Origin: Microbacterium sp. MYb62
GTDB lineage: Bacteria > Actinomycetota > Actinomycetes > Actinomycetales > Microbacteriaceae
Length of the DNA: 64,000 nucleotides
Direction: 5' to 3'
Assembly: GCF_002979475.1 (NCBI RefSeq)
Contig: NZ_PCOY01000017.1
Location: 16,834-80,833, forward strand
A program made the position numbers and the translations under genes. The first letter of the stretch is position 1; every line of letters begins with the position of its first letter. The notes beneath the pieces are model-generated. The model saw nothing but the letters and a program-made list of their open reading frames with translations, was not told the origin of the DNA and ran no database searches. This document shows positions 33,192 to 43,060 of this stretch, piece after piece.

Positions 33192-33284
33192 GCGTGCTCC
33201 AGAAGGTCGGACGGCAGAAGCCGTGCGGATGCGATACCGAGGACAACGGCACGGTCTCGGCACTGATTCCGATACATTTTCGAT

Positions 33285-34178
33285 ATGAGCGATCGGAATG
33301 GCGATGGGTTGAGTGACCTCGCCCTGTGGCGGACATTTCTCGCCGCCTACCGATCGGGGTCGGTGTCGGCAGCCGCGCGGATGCTGGGGATCGCCCAGTC
33401 CTCCGTGACGACGCAGCTGCAGGCATTGGAGCGCCGCATCGGGGAGCCGCTCTTCATCCGCCATGCGCGTGGGATCGCCCCCACGCCCCGCGCCGACGAT
33501 CTGGCCGCGCGCCTGTCCGGGCCGCTCGACGCGCTCGCCCTCGCCGTCGGGACCCCCGCACCGGCTGCCGCTCCGCCGGTGCGCATCGGCGGAGCGGGTG
33601 AGTTCGTCGAGCGCGTGGTGATGCCGGCGCTGGCGCCGATGATCGCGGAGGGGCGGCGGTTCACCGTCACCACGGGGTTGGCGGATGAGCTGCTCGAGCA
33701 GCTCGGTGCCGGAAGCCTCGATCTCGTGCTCTCGGCCATCCGTCCGAAGGGGCGCGCGCTTCCTGCTGCCGCTCTCGTCGACGAGGAGTTCGCCCTGGTC
33801 GCCGCACCGTCGCTCGGGGTCAGCGCTTCGGCTGAACTCGTGCCGAGCGCCCTCGAGGGCATCCCGCTCCTCGCCTACGCACACGACGTGCCCATCCTGC
33901 GTCGGTACTGGCGGCATGTGTTCGGCCTCCGCCTCGAGCGCGAACCCGCCCTGATCGTGCCCGACCTCCGAGCCCTCGCCGCGGCAGCCGTCGCCGGAGC
34001 GGGGATCACGGTGCTGCCGACGTACCTGATCGCCGAGGAGCTCGCCGACGGGCGGTTGGTCGTGCTGCGCGAGACCGACGACCCGCCGATCAACACCCTC
34101 TACCTGGTGCGCCGCCCCGGTCCGTTCACCGATGTCGTCGCCGAGATCGATCGGGCGCTTCGGCTCGCTGTCGCCTGA
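33285..34178 (+). CDS. LysR-family transcriptional regulator
   Basis: 297 residues: N-terminal HTH (about 10-68; FLAAYRSGSVSAAARMLGIAQSSVTTQLQALE, GEPLFIRHARG) and a LysR substrate-binding domain (about 95-290; VRIGGAGEFVERVVMPALAPM, DLVLSAIRPKG). The ATG is embedded in an AT-rich stretch (CCGATACATTTTCGAT) that may hold its operator. Its likely target is the divergent DJ-1 family gene 93 bases away, the typical LysR arrangement. Confidence 0.88.
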   Translation: MSDRNGDGLSDLALWRTFLAAYRSGSVSAAARMLGIAQSSVTTQLQALERRIGEPLFIRHARGIAPTPRADDLAARLSGPLDALALAVGTPAPAAAPPVRIGGAGEFVERVVMPALAPMIAEGRRFTVTTGLADELLEQLGAGSLDLVLSAIRPKGRALPAAALVDEEFALVAAPSLGVSASAELVPSALEGIPLLAYAHDVPILRRYWRHVFGLRLEREPALIVPDLRALAAAAVAGAGITVLPTYLIAEELADGRLVVLRETDDPPINTLYLVRRPGPFTDVVAEIDRALRLAVA

Positions 34179-34203
34179 TCCCGCATCTCGGGTGAGACGG
34201 GCG

Positions 34204-34788
34204 TCAGCGCGTGAGCCAGGTCCGCAGCGAGCGGGTGACGAAGGGGAGCACCCAGTACGCCATGATCGGCGTGAGAACGAGGGTCGTGACGAGCACCCGC
34301 AGCCAGATCGGCAGCTCGTTCCATCCCGGCACGGGGCTCATCGCGTAGGTGAAGGCGAGGTTCACGGGGAAGAATCCGAGCCAGATCGAGGTCGCCTGCT
34401 TCCAGCGCGGCGGAGCGGGGGCGACCGTGACCGTCTCGGTGGTGCCGTCGGGCGACGGGAGCGTGATCGTGCCGGTGGTCGGCTCGTCGAACCAGCCCTC
34501 GATCCCGGTGCGGCGCTTGGAGCGCTCGCTGCGCACGAAGCCCTCGCCCATCGACAGCCACCACGCCCGCTCGGCCGACTGCTCCCACGCGGTGAGCGAA
34601 TCCTCGCTCGCGAAGCGGTAGAGCATGTGCCACACCTGCGAGTCCTCGCCGGCGCGCACCCAGCCCGAGCCGAGGAAGCCCGGATACTTCGTCGCGAGGT
34701 TCACCCCCGTCTGCACCCAGGCGGTCGCCTCGACGATGCGCTCGGGGTCGACTTCGCGGCGGATGGACACGGTGAGGGGCTCGGACAA
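34204..34788 (-). CDS. Antibiotic biosynthesis monooxygenase-like membrane protein
   Basis: 194 residues. The N-terminal half (about 5-95) resembles an ABM/dimeric alpha-beta barrel (VSIRREVDPERIVEATAWVQTG, WHMLYRFASEDSLTAWEQSAERAWW). The C-terminal half carries three predicted membrane helices (ATSIWLGFFPVNLAFTYAM, LPIWLRVLVTTLVLTPIMAYWVLPF). I place the start at a TTG (34788) with GAGGA seven bases before it; no in-frame ATG fits. Function unknown; the ABM-plus-membrane layout resembles COG3224-type proteins. Confidence 0.72.
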   Translation of the reverse strand: MSEPLTVSIRREVDPERIVEATAWVQTGVNLATKYPGFLGSGWVRAGEDSQVWHMLYRFASEDSLTAWEQSAERAWWLSMGEGFVRSERSKRRTGIEGWFDEPTTGTITLPSPDGTTETVTVAPAPPRWKQATSIWLGFFPVNLAFTYAMSPVPGWNELPIWLRVLVTTLVLTPIMAYWVLPFVTRSLRTWLTR

Positions 34789-34925
34789 GGTGGGTCCTCG
34801 GTGAAGGGCGTCCGGGGTCGGGACGCCGAAGCGGATGCGCCAGGGGTGGCGGCGCTCCCTCGATTCTAATTCGGATGCGGGAGGTGCCCGGCCGCTCCCC
34901 GCCCCACTCCCCGCCCCACGAGGAG

Positions 34926-34955
34926 GACCCCCGCCGACCCGATTCGGCGGGGGTC
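34926..34955. terminator. Strong GC-rich hairpin
   Basis: GACCCCCGCCGA and TCGGCGGGGGTC form a perfect 12-base stem with a 6-base loop. No gene ends immediately beside it on either strand, so it may insulate mmsA from the upstream region. Confidence 0.55.
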
Positions 34956-35099
34956 TCGCGGCGTGGGAGCCGCGACGGGAGCGAGAGTGCTCACCGTGCG
35001 CGCGGTAGACGTGACACCCGATCCGGTCTGAGTCTCTGTCCGCGCACTTGTAGTTGTACCCGGCCGAGATGACGCGGCGGTGAACGCGATGCGAACAAC

Positions 35100-35174
35100 C
35101 TCGATCCGATCGTGGCACCGAGTGGATCGAGATACAAGGACGTCCTAGTAAATGTCCGGGTCTCAGAGTAAACT
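35100..35174 (+). promoter_or_regulatory. Probable promoter and operator region of the valine operon
   Basis: Contains an inverted repeat CTCGATCC-N16-GGATCGAG (35100-35107/35124-35131), the perfect palindrome AGGACGTCCT (35137-35146), a later GTCC half (35154-35157) and TAAACT at 35169-35174 as possible -10. A small hairpin GTGCC-N6-GGCAC (35182-35197) follows in the leader. No TetR or MerR gene is adjacent, so the regulator is elsewhere. Confidence 0.5.
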
Positions 35175-35213
35175 CCCCAATGTGCCAACGACGGCACGGA
35201 GGGATGTCACACA

Positions 35214-36713
<1,500 letters not shown>

Positions 36714-36739
36714 CCCGGAACCTCCCACAAGGAATCACG

Positions 36740-37945
36740 ATGACCATGACCACCGTCACCACCACCGCCGAGGAGCGCGAGGCGATCCTCGGCGCCGTCC
36801 GCGAGTTCGCCGAGACCGAGCTGGCCCCCTACGCCGCCGAGCGCGACGAGAAGCACCTGTTCCCGAGGGAGTCGCTCGGCAAGGCCGGCGAGCTCGGCCT
36901 CGGCGGCATCTACGTCGATGAGGAGTTCGGCGGCAGCGGCCTCAGCCGCCTCGACACCGTGGCGATCTTCGAGGAGCTGGCGAAGGGCGACCCCGCGGTC
37001 GCCGCCTACATATCCATCCACAACATGGTCGTCTGGATGATCGACACCTACGGTGACGACGCGCAGCGCGGAGCGTGGCTGCCGAAGCTGACGGCCATGT
37101 CCGAGTTCGGGGGCTACTGCCTCACCGAGCCGGGAGCGGGATCGGATGCCGCGAACATCGCGACCAGCGCGGTGCGCGACGGCGATGACTTCGTGCTCAC
37201 CGGCGTGAAGCAGTTCATCTCCGGAGCGGGAGAGGCCGCCGTCTACGTCGTGATGGCGCGCACCGGCGAGCCGGGTGCGCGAGGGATCAGCGCCTTCCTC
37301 GTCCCCGGTGATGCCGAGTCGCTGAGCTTCGGCGCCCCGGAGAAGAAGATGGGCTGGCATGCGCAGCCCACCCGCCAGGTGATCCTCGACGGCGTCCGGG
37401 TTCCGGCATCCGCCATGCTCGGCGACGAGGGCCGCGGGTTCGCGATCGCGATGTCGGCGCTCAACGGCGGACGCCTCAACATCGCCGCCTGCTCGTTGGG
37501 CGGGGCGCAATGGGCACTCGACAAGGCGGTGCAGTACGTGCACGAGCGGATGGCCTTCGGCGAGCCGCTGGCAGAGAAGCAGTCGATCCTGTTCGCGATC
37601 GCCGACATGCGCACCGACCTGCACGCCGCACGGCTCATGGTGCGCGACGGTGCGCAGGCGGTCGACGAGCATGCGCCCGACGCGACGATGCGCTGCGCCA
37701 TGGCCAAGCGCTTCGCGACCGATGCCGGCTTCGACGTCGCGAACCGCGCGCTGCAGCTGCACGGCGGCTACGGATATCTGCAGGACTACGGGATCGAGCG
37801 CGTCGTCCGCGATCTGCGGGTGCACCAGATCCTGGAAGGGACCAACGAGATCATGCGACTGATCGTCGGACGCGAGATGCTGCGACCCGCGGGCTCCGCG
37901 TCCCTCCAGCGCAGCGGCGGCGACCAGATGCGGAGCGCATCGTGA
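36740..37945 (+). CDS. Acyl-CoA dehydrogenase, probable isobutyryl-CoA dehydrogenase
   Basis: 401 residues: YCLTEPGAGSDAANI (FAD/substrate loop), QFISGAGEAAVYVVMARTG, KKMGWHAQPTRQVILDGVRVP, QLHGGYGYLQDYGIERVVRDLRVHQILEGTNEIMR with the catalytic glutamate in EGTNEI. Motifs are those of short branched-chain ACADs. In a valine operon it would oxidise isobutyryl-CoA to methacrylyl-CoA, passing electrons to the ETF encoded at 41309-43058. ATG at 36740 follows an AAGGAA site. GTGA overlap with mmsB. Confidence 0.9.
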   Translation: MTMTTVTTTAEEREAILGAVREFAETELAPYAAERDEKHLFPRESLGKAGELGLGGIYVDEEFGGSGLSRLDTVAIFEELAKGDPAVAAYISIHNMVVWMIDTYGDDAQRGAWLPKLTAMSEFGGYCLTEPGAGSDAANIATSAVRDGDDFVLTGVKQFISGAGEAAVYVVMARTGEPGARGISAFLVPGDAESLSFGAPEKKMGWHAQPTRQVILDGVRVPASAMLGDEGRGFAIAMSALNGGRLNIAACSLGGAQWALDKAVQYVHERMAFGEPLAEKQSILFAIADMRTDLHAARLMVRDGAQAVDEHAPDATMRCAMAKRFATDAGFDVANRALQLHGGYGYLQDYGIERVVRDLRVHQILEGTNEIMRLIVGREMLRPAGSASLQRSGGDQMRSAS

Positions 37946-38847
37946 CCACGCCGTCCTCCTCCACAGTCGTGGCCTTCCTCGGCCTCGGGCACATGGGGCT
38001 GCCGATGGCGAGGAATCTCGTCGCAGCAGGGCATGAGGTGCACGGCTTCGACCTCGTTCCCGCGGCCATCGAGGCCGCGCAGGCGGCCGGCATCGCGGTG
38101 GCCGCGAGCGGCGCGGAAGCCGTGGCCTCGGCGGATGTCGTCATCACGATGTTCCCTGCCGGGAAGCATGTGATCGAGGCGTACCGCACCGAGCTGCTTG
38201 CCGCGGCTCGGCCCGGCACGCTCTTCATCGAGTCGTCGACCATCGCCGTCGACGAGGCGCGGGCCGCGCACGCGCTCGCGCTCGCCGCGGGACACCGCAA
38301 CGTCGACGCTCCCGTGTCTGGCGGTGTGGTCGGCGCGGAGAACGGCACGCTCGCGTTCATGGTCGGCGGGGCCGAGGAGGACTTCGCCGCAGCACTCCCG
38401 CTGCTGGAGGTCATGGGCAAGCGCATCGTGCACTGCGGCGGTCCGGGCCTCGGCCAGGCAGCCAAGGTCTGCAACAACATGGTGCTCGCGGTCTCGCAGA
38501 TCGCGGTGGCCGAGGCGTTCGTGCTGGGGGAGCGGCTCGGGCTCGAACATCAGGCACTGTTCGACGTCGTTTCGCAGGCCTCGGGTCAGTGCTGGTCGAT
38601 CACGACGAACTGCCCCGTGCCCGGCCCCGTACCCACGAGCCCGGCCAACCGCGACTACCAGCCGGGTTTCGCCGGTGCGCTGATGGCCAAGGATCTCGGG
38701 CTCGCGTTGCAGGCGATCCAGCAGACATCGACCGACGCCAGGATGGGCCGGCTCGCGCAGGAGATCTACGCCGCTTTCGCCGCCGGTGACGGCGCGACGC
38801 GGGACTTCTCCGGAATCATCACCGACATCCGCGACGACCGCGTGTGA
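37942..38847 (+). CDS. mmsB: 3-hydroxyisobutyrate dehydrogenase
   Basis: 301 residues of the beta-hydroxyacid dehydrogenase family: [20 protein letters not shown] (NAD motif), substrate-binding [22 protein letters not shown], and catalytic lysine in [18 protein letters not shown]. It oxidises 3-hydroxyisobutyrate to methylmalonate semialdehyde, the substrate of MmsA. The GTG start at 37942 overlaps the ACAD stop (GTGA). The [16 protein letters not shown] block near residue 235 is characteristic of HIBADH. Confidence 0.93.
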   Translation: MTTPSSSTVVAFLGLGHMGLPMARNLVAAGHEVHGFDLVPAAIEAAQAAGIAVAASGAEAVASADVVITMFPAGKHVIEAYRTELLAAARPGTLFIESSTIAVDEARAAHALALAAGHRNVDAPVSGGVVGAENGTLAFMVGGAEEDFAAALPLLEVMGKRIVHCGGPGLGQAAKVCNNMVLAVSQIAVAEAFVLGERLGLEHQALFDVVSQASGQCWSITTNCPVPGPVPTSPANRDYQPGFAGALMAKDLGLALQAIQQTSTDARMGRLAQEIYAAFAAGDGATRDFSGIITDIRDDRV

Positions 38848-38875
38848 TGATCGGTACTCCGACGGAGAGGGCGAC

Positions 38876-39652
38876 ATGACCGAGTACGAGACGATCCTGG
38901 TCGAGCAGCGTGGACGGGTGGGGTGGATCACCCTGAACCGTCCCGAGGCGCTGAACGCGTTGAACAGCCGGCTTGCGGAAGAGGTCACCGCGGCAGCGGT
39001 CGCCTTCGATGCCGACGAGGGCGTAGGCGCGATCGTCGTCACCGGATCCGAGAAGGCCTTCGCCGCCGGTGCCGACATCAAGGAGATGGAGGGCATGTCC
39101 GCGGCGCAGATGCTCGAGACCGATCATTTCGGCGTCTGGCACGAGTTCGCTGCGGTGCGGACCCCCGTGATCGCGGCGGTCTCCGGCTTCGCCCTGGGCG
39201 GCGGCTGCGAGCTGGCGATGATGTGCGACATCATCCTGGCCGCCGACGACGCCAAGTTCGGACAGCCCGAGATCAACCTGGGCGTGATCCCCGGCATGGG
39301 CGGCACGCAGCGTCTGATCCGCGCGGTCGGCTACTACAAGGCCGCGGAGCTGGTGCTCTCCGGGCGGTTCATGGGCGCGGAGGAGGCGGAGCGCTCCGGC
39401 CTCGTATCGCGCGTCGTGCCGGCATCCGACCTCCTCGCCGAGGCGACGAAGCTGGCCGACACGATCGCCTCGAAGTCGCTGCCGTCGGTCTACGCCGCGA
39501 AGGCCGCGCTGGATGCCGCGATGGAGACGACGCTGGCCGAGGGGCTCGCGCACGAGAAGCGGTCCTTCGCCGCGCTGTTCGACACCGCAGACCAGAAAGA
39601 GGGCATGTCGGCATTCCGGGAGAAGCGGGCGCCCGACTTCCAGAACCGATGA
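38876..39652 (+). CDS. Enoyl-CoA hydratase
   Basis: 258 residues of the crotonase family. Both catalytic glutamates of true hydratases are present, in [16 protein letters not shown] and [20 protein letters not shown]. The oxyanion-hole segment [11 protein letters not shown] is also there. In the operon it would hydrate methacrylyl-CoA to 3-hydroxyisobutyryl-CoA. No separate 3-hydroxyisobutyryl-CoA hydrolase is found in the window; this protein has the glutamate pair of a hydratase, so the hydrolase is likely encoded elsewhere. Ends the valine operon. Confidence 0.9.
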   Translation: MTEYETILVEQRGRVGWITLNRPEALNALNSRLAEEVTAAAVAFDADEGVGAIVVTGSEKAFAAGADIKEMEGMSAAQMLETDHFGVWHEFAAVRTPVIAAVSGFALGGGCELAMMCDIILAADDAKFGQPEINLGVIPGMGGTQRLIRAVGYYKAAELVLSGRFMGAEEAERSGLVSRVVPASDLLAEATKLADTIASKSLPSVYAAKAALDAAMETTLAEGLAHEKRSFAALFDTADQKEGMSAFREKRAPDFQNR

Positions 39653-39719
39653 GCGGGTCGTGAAGGAAGCCCTGACGAGATGAGCGCCTGAAGCGATGCG
39701 TGCCGGAAGCGAACAGTGC

Positions 39720-40163
39720 TCAGCCGCGGAGGGCGTCGACGATCTTCGCGATCCGGCGCTCGCGCGTCGCCTCCTGCTTGGCCTCGGTCACGCTCCGCGC
39801 GTGCTCTTTGCGCACCGAGTACGACAGGGCGTCGAAGGCGGCGCGCAGCGCGGGGTCGGCGTCCAAGGCTGCCGCGAGCTCGGTGGGCACGTCGACGGTG
39901 CGCTCGGCGGAATCCACGCGGATCACGGCATCGATCTCCTGATCGATCTCGAGTCCGAGATCGGCGCGCACGGCCTTGCTGAAGCCGATCATGTTCTCGC
40001 TGCCCATGCGTGCCAGGCGCAGGCGGGCGGTGCGTCCTCCGATGGTGACGGCCACGGGGAAAGCCTTGCCGGCCCCGAGCGACGCGACCTGCTCGTCGCT
40101 GAGCAGGATCGCTGCAGCGGGGCCGCGGCCGGTGAGGACGGTGTGCAGGCGCAGTTCGCTCAT
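39720..40163 (-). CDS. DUF1905/YdeI-family protein
   Basis: 147 residues. An N-terminal DUF1905 beta-barrel (about 1-85; VSIGGRTARLRL-like VTIGGRTARLRLARMGSENMIGFSKAVRADLGLEIDQEI, in parts) is followed by a YdeI/OmpD-associated C-terminal segment (ALDADPALRAAFDALSYSVRKEHARSVTEAKQEATRERRIAKIVDAL). Function unknown; the family is common in soil actinobacteria. Starts in an ATGA overlap with the SRPBCC gene, with which it is co-transcribed behind a MarR regulator. Confidence 0.82.
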   Translation of the reverse strand: MSELRLHTVLTGRGPAAAILLSDEQVASLGAGKAFPVAVTIGGRTARLRLARMGSENMIGFSKAVRADLGLEIDQEIDAVIRVDSAERTVDVPTELAAALDADPALRAAFDALSYSVRKEHARSVTEAKQEATRERRIAKIVDALRG

Positions 40164-40630
40164 GCCGAAAGAGTACGCCCGGGATCCTCGAACTCGGCGG
40201 CGAGAATCGCGTTGCGCTCCCGGATCAGCCGGCGCATGTACGCGCGCAGGAACACCGCGTCGACGAGGCTGCCGAGCGGGCCGAACGGCGAGCGGAAGGT
40301 CACGGCGTCGCGCATCACAGTGCCGTCCGGATGCTCCTCGAACCGGTGCTCATGCAGGAACGCGGCGAACGGACCGGAGATCTGTCGGTCCGAGAAACCG
40401 CGGGGAGGATCGACGTCGAAGGCGATCGAGCGCAGGCGGAAGGGGATGCCGAAGTGGCGCGCCCGCCAGGTCGCGGTCGTGCCCTCGGTGAAGACGCCAC
40501 CCGCCGGAGCCTCGACCATCGTCTCGCCGTATCGGGCCATGCTCTTCACATGCAGTGCCGGGTCGAGTGATGCGGCGAACACCTCGGCGGGGGACGCGTC
40601 GATGATCGTCTCGAGCGCGAACCGGGCCAC
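40160..40630 (-). CDS. SRPBCC-family protein (START-like fold)
   Basis: 156 residues matching the SRPBCC/cell-division-inhibitor-like family: FALETIIDASPAEVFAASLDPALHVKSM, RSIAFDVDPPRGFSDRQISGPFAAFLHEHRFEEHPDGTVMRDAVTFRSPFGPLG (in parts). A hydrophobic cavity for lipid-like ligands is expected, but no ligand is known. The GTG start at 40630 lies one base after the MarR stop region, so translation is probably coupled. Confidence 0.8.
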   Translation of the reverse strand: MARFALETIIDASPAEVFAASLDPALHVKSMARYGETMVEAPAGGVFTEGTTATWRARHFGIPFRLRSIAFDVDPPRGFSDRQISGPFAAFLHEHRFEEHPDGTVMRDAVTFRSPFGPLGSLVDAVFLRAYMRRLIRERNAILAAEFEDPGRTLSA

Positions 40631-40631
40631 G

Positions 40632-41168
40632 TCAGAGCGCTTCGGGCTGCGGACGCGGATCGGCGAAGTCGCCGGCGTCCTTGCGCAGCCGGGCCACGAT
40701 CGCGACGAGCTCGGCCGCGTCGTCGCGGTTCAGGCCGGGTTCGGCGAAGACGTCGGCGTTGAGGGCCTGCGTGGCGCGCTCGACCAGTTCTCGTCCGGAA
40801 TCCGTCAGGACGAGCAGGGCGGCGCGTCCGTCGTGCGGGTGCGGTTCCCGCGCGATCAGGCCGTCACGGACCAGGCGCTCGGCCGTGCTCGTGACGGTGG
40901 TCGGGTGCACCTGGAGGCGGGCCACCACGCTCGACAGCGGAAGGCTGCCCGCGCGGCTGAAGGCCAGCAGGCGCAGCACCTCGTAGCGGGCGAAACTCAG
41001 CGCGAACGGCTTGAGGGCGGCGTCCACGCGGGCCAGCAGCAGCTGCTGGGCACGCATGACCGAGGTGACGACGGCCATGCCGTCGGCGGCATCCGTCCAT
41101 CCGTGCGCGAGCCATTGCCGCTTCGCCTCGGCGAGCGGATCGATGGGGAGCGGACGGGGTCGGGCCAT
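40632..41168 (-). CDS. MarR-family transcriptional regulator
   Basis: 178 residues. Winged helix (about 65-135) with LARVDAALKPFALSFARYEVLRLLAFSRAGSLPLSSVVARLQVHPTTVTSTAERLVRDGLIAREPHPHDGRAALLVLT (in parts): the recognition helix and the DxR wing (HDGRA) are clear. It heads a three-gene unit with the SRPBCC and DUF1905 genes and is divergent from etfB, 140 bases away. It could regulate either side; no palindrome stands out in that gap. Confidence 0.87.
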   Translation of the reverse strand: MARPRPLPIDPLAEAKRQWLAHGWTDAADGMAVVTSVMRAQQLLLARVDAALKPFALSFARYEVLRLLAFSRAGSLPLSSVVARLQVHPTTVTSTAERLVRDGLIAREPHPHDGRAALLVLTDSGRELVERATQALNADVFAEPGLNRDDAAELVAIVARLRKDAGDFADPRPQPEAL

Positions 41169-41308
41169 TTCTCTACGGTAGTGCGGGGAAGGCGCGGTGC
41201 GGCGATGGCGCGCGACGCATCCGACGTCGCAACCGATGGTTCTCAGTCGCAAGTGAGCTGGAACTCAGTATCGCGGTCTAGAATTGCAGCAGTCGTGAGG
41301 AGCAATCG

Positions 41309-42085
41309 ATGAAGATCTTCGTCCTGGTCAAAGAGGTGCCGGACACCTATGGCGATCGCAAGTTGAATCTCGAGACCGGGCTCGCCGATCGCGCCGCGGG
41401 TGATGTCGTCCTCGACGAGATCACGGAGCGGGCGCTCGAGGTCGCGCTCAGCTACGCCGACAAGAACGACGGCACCGAGGTGGTGGCCGTCTCGATGGCT
41501 CCGGAAGGCTCCACGGCCTCCGTGCGTCGGGCGCTCGCGATCGGCGCAGGCTCGGCCGTGCACATCGCCGACGAACAGCTCTCCGGCGCCGACCTCGGAC
41601 TCACCGCCGAGGTGCTCGCCGCCGCGATCCGCCGTGGCGCGCCCGACCTCGTGATCACCGGCAACCTGTCAACCGACGGCTCCGGCGGCGTGCTCCCCGC
41701 GATGCTCGCCGAGCACCTCGGATTCGCGCAGGTCACCGCCCTCTCGTCCGTCGAGATCACCGCAGACGGGGTCTCCGGAACGCGTGCGGCCGATGCCGGC
41801 AGCCAGCCGGTCTCCGCGGCGCTGCCCGCCGTTATCTCGATCACCGAGGCGCTCCCGGATGCCCGGTTCCCGAACTTCAAGGGCATCATGGCCGCGAAGA
41901 AGAAGCCCCTCGAGGTGCTCTCGCTCGCCGACCTCGACGTCTCGGCAGACCCGTCCGCTGCCGCGCGGACCATCATGACCGCCGTGTCGGAGAAGCCCCC
42001 GCGGGCGGCCGGCGTGAAGATCACGGATGAGGGCGACGCCGCCGACAAGCTCGTCGACTACCTCGTGCAGAACAGGCTGGTGTGA
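41309..42085 (+). CDS. etfB: Electron transfer flavoprotein beta subunit
   Basis: 258 residues: KIFVLVKEVPDTYGDRKLNLETGL, VLDEITERALEVAL and the ETF-beta signature region ALPAVISITEALPDARFPNFKGIMAAKKKPLE (in parts), including the AAKKKP recognition segment for dehydrogenases. With EtfA it carries electrons from acyl-CoA dehydrogenases. TGAGGAG precedes the ATG. Only one base separates its stop from the etfA start region. Confidence 0.94.
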   Translation: MKIFVLVKEVPDTYGDRKLNLETGLADRAAGDVVLDEITERALEVALSYADKNDGTEVVAVSMAPEGSTASVRRALAIGAGSAVHIADEQLSGADLGLTAEVLAAAIRRGAPDLVITGNLSTDGSGGVLPAMLAEHLGFAQVTALSSVEITADGVSGTRAADAGSQPVSAALPAVISITEALPDARFPNFKGIMAAKKKPLEVLSLADLDVSADPSAAARTIMTAVSEKPPRAAGVKITDEGDAADKLVDYLVQNRLV

Positions 42086-42086
42086 G

Positions 42087-43058
42087 ATGACTTCCTCCGA
42101 CAACCCGATCCTCGTCCTGGTCGACGTCGATCCCTCCGGCTACGTGGCCAGCAGCACTGCCGCCCTGATCGGTGCGGCTTCGACGATCGGCTCGCCCGTG
42201 GCACTGATCGTCGGCGGCAGTCCGGCCGCCGTGGATCAGGCCGCCGCCGCCGGTGCGTCCATCGTGCTGACGGCCGACGGTGATGCCGGTTCGCTCACGG
42301 TTCCGATCGTGGATGCCCTGCAGGCCGCGGCCGCGCAGGTGCGCCCCGACGCCGTGCTCATCTCGAACTCGATCTCCGGTCGTGATGTGGCCGGCCGCTT
42401 CGCGGTGCGCACGAAGAGTGCACTGTCGGTCGACGCCGTCGGGGTCTCGCGCGATGACGAGGGCGTCGTCGCCCACCACTCGGTCTACGGCGGGGCCTAC
42501 CTCGTCGACTCCGCCCCCACCTTCGGCGTTCCGGTGATCACGGTGCGTCAGGGTGCGGTCGATGCGCGCGCCGAAGCCGTACCTTCGCACTCCGTCGAGG
42601 TGCTCGATGTCGCGGCATCCGGGGCTGTTGCGGCCACGGCCGGTCCGGTCGAAGCGGTCGAGGTCGCCTCCTCCCGTCCGGAGCTGCGCGGCGCCACGCG
42701 TGTCGTCTCCGGTGGTCGCGGTCTCGCGTCGAAGGAGAAGTTCGTGCTCGTCGAGGAGCTCGCCGATGCCCTCGGCGCCGCCGTCGGTGCCTCTCGGGCA
42801 GCCGTCGACGCCGGGTACATCCCGCAGTCGCACCAGGTCGGTCAGACCGGGGTCTCGGTGTCGCCGCAGTTGTATGTCGCTCTCGGCATCTCGGGAGCGA
42901 TCCAGCACCGCGCGGGCATGCAGACGTCGAAGAACATCGTCGCGATCAACAAGGATCCGGAGGCGCCGATCTTCGACGTCGCGGACTTCGGCATCGTCGG
43001 CGACGTGTTCGCCGTGGTGCCGCAGGTGATCGCGGCGCTCGAGGCGCGGAAGAAGTAG
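42087..43058 (+). CDS. etfA: Electron transfer flavoprotein alpha subunit
   Basis: 323 residues. The N-terminal ETF domain (1-190) precedes the FAD-binding C-terminal domain: [75 protein letters not shown] and [20 protein letters not shown] (each in parts). It binds FAD and passes electrons onward, here possibly to the membrane cytochrome b encoded two bases downstream, or to an ETF-quinone oxidoreductase elsewhere. Confidence 0.94.
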   Translation: MTSSDNPILVLVDVDPSGYVASSTAALIGAASTIGSPVALIVGGSPAAVDQAAAAGASIVLTADGDAGSLTVPIVDALQAAAAQVRPDAVLISNSISGRDVAGRFAVRTKSALSVDAVGVSRDDEGVVAHHSVYGGAYLVDSAPTFGVPVITVRQGAVDARAEAVPSHSVEVLDVAASGAVAATAGPVEAVEVASSRPELRGATRVVSGGRGLASKEKFVLVEELADALGAAVGASRAAVDAGYIPQSHQVGQTGVSVSPQLYVALGISGAIQHRAGMQTSKNIVAINKDPEAPIFDVADFGIVGDVFAVVPQVIAALEARKK

Positions 43059-43060
43059 CC

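Larger units (their letters stand above)
34789..35213. other. 425-base intergenic region without a gene
   Basis: No coding frame with convincing features was seen. It contains one strong GC hairpin (34926-34955), an inverted repeat and palindrome in front of mmsA (35100-35146) and a probable promoter. The middle part (34990-35090) shows nothing recognisable. Confidence 0.6.
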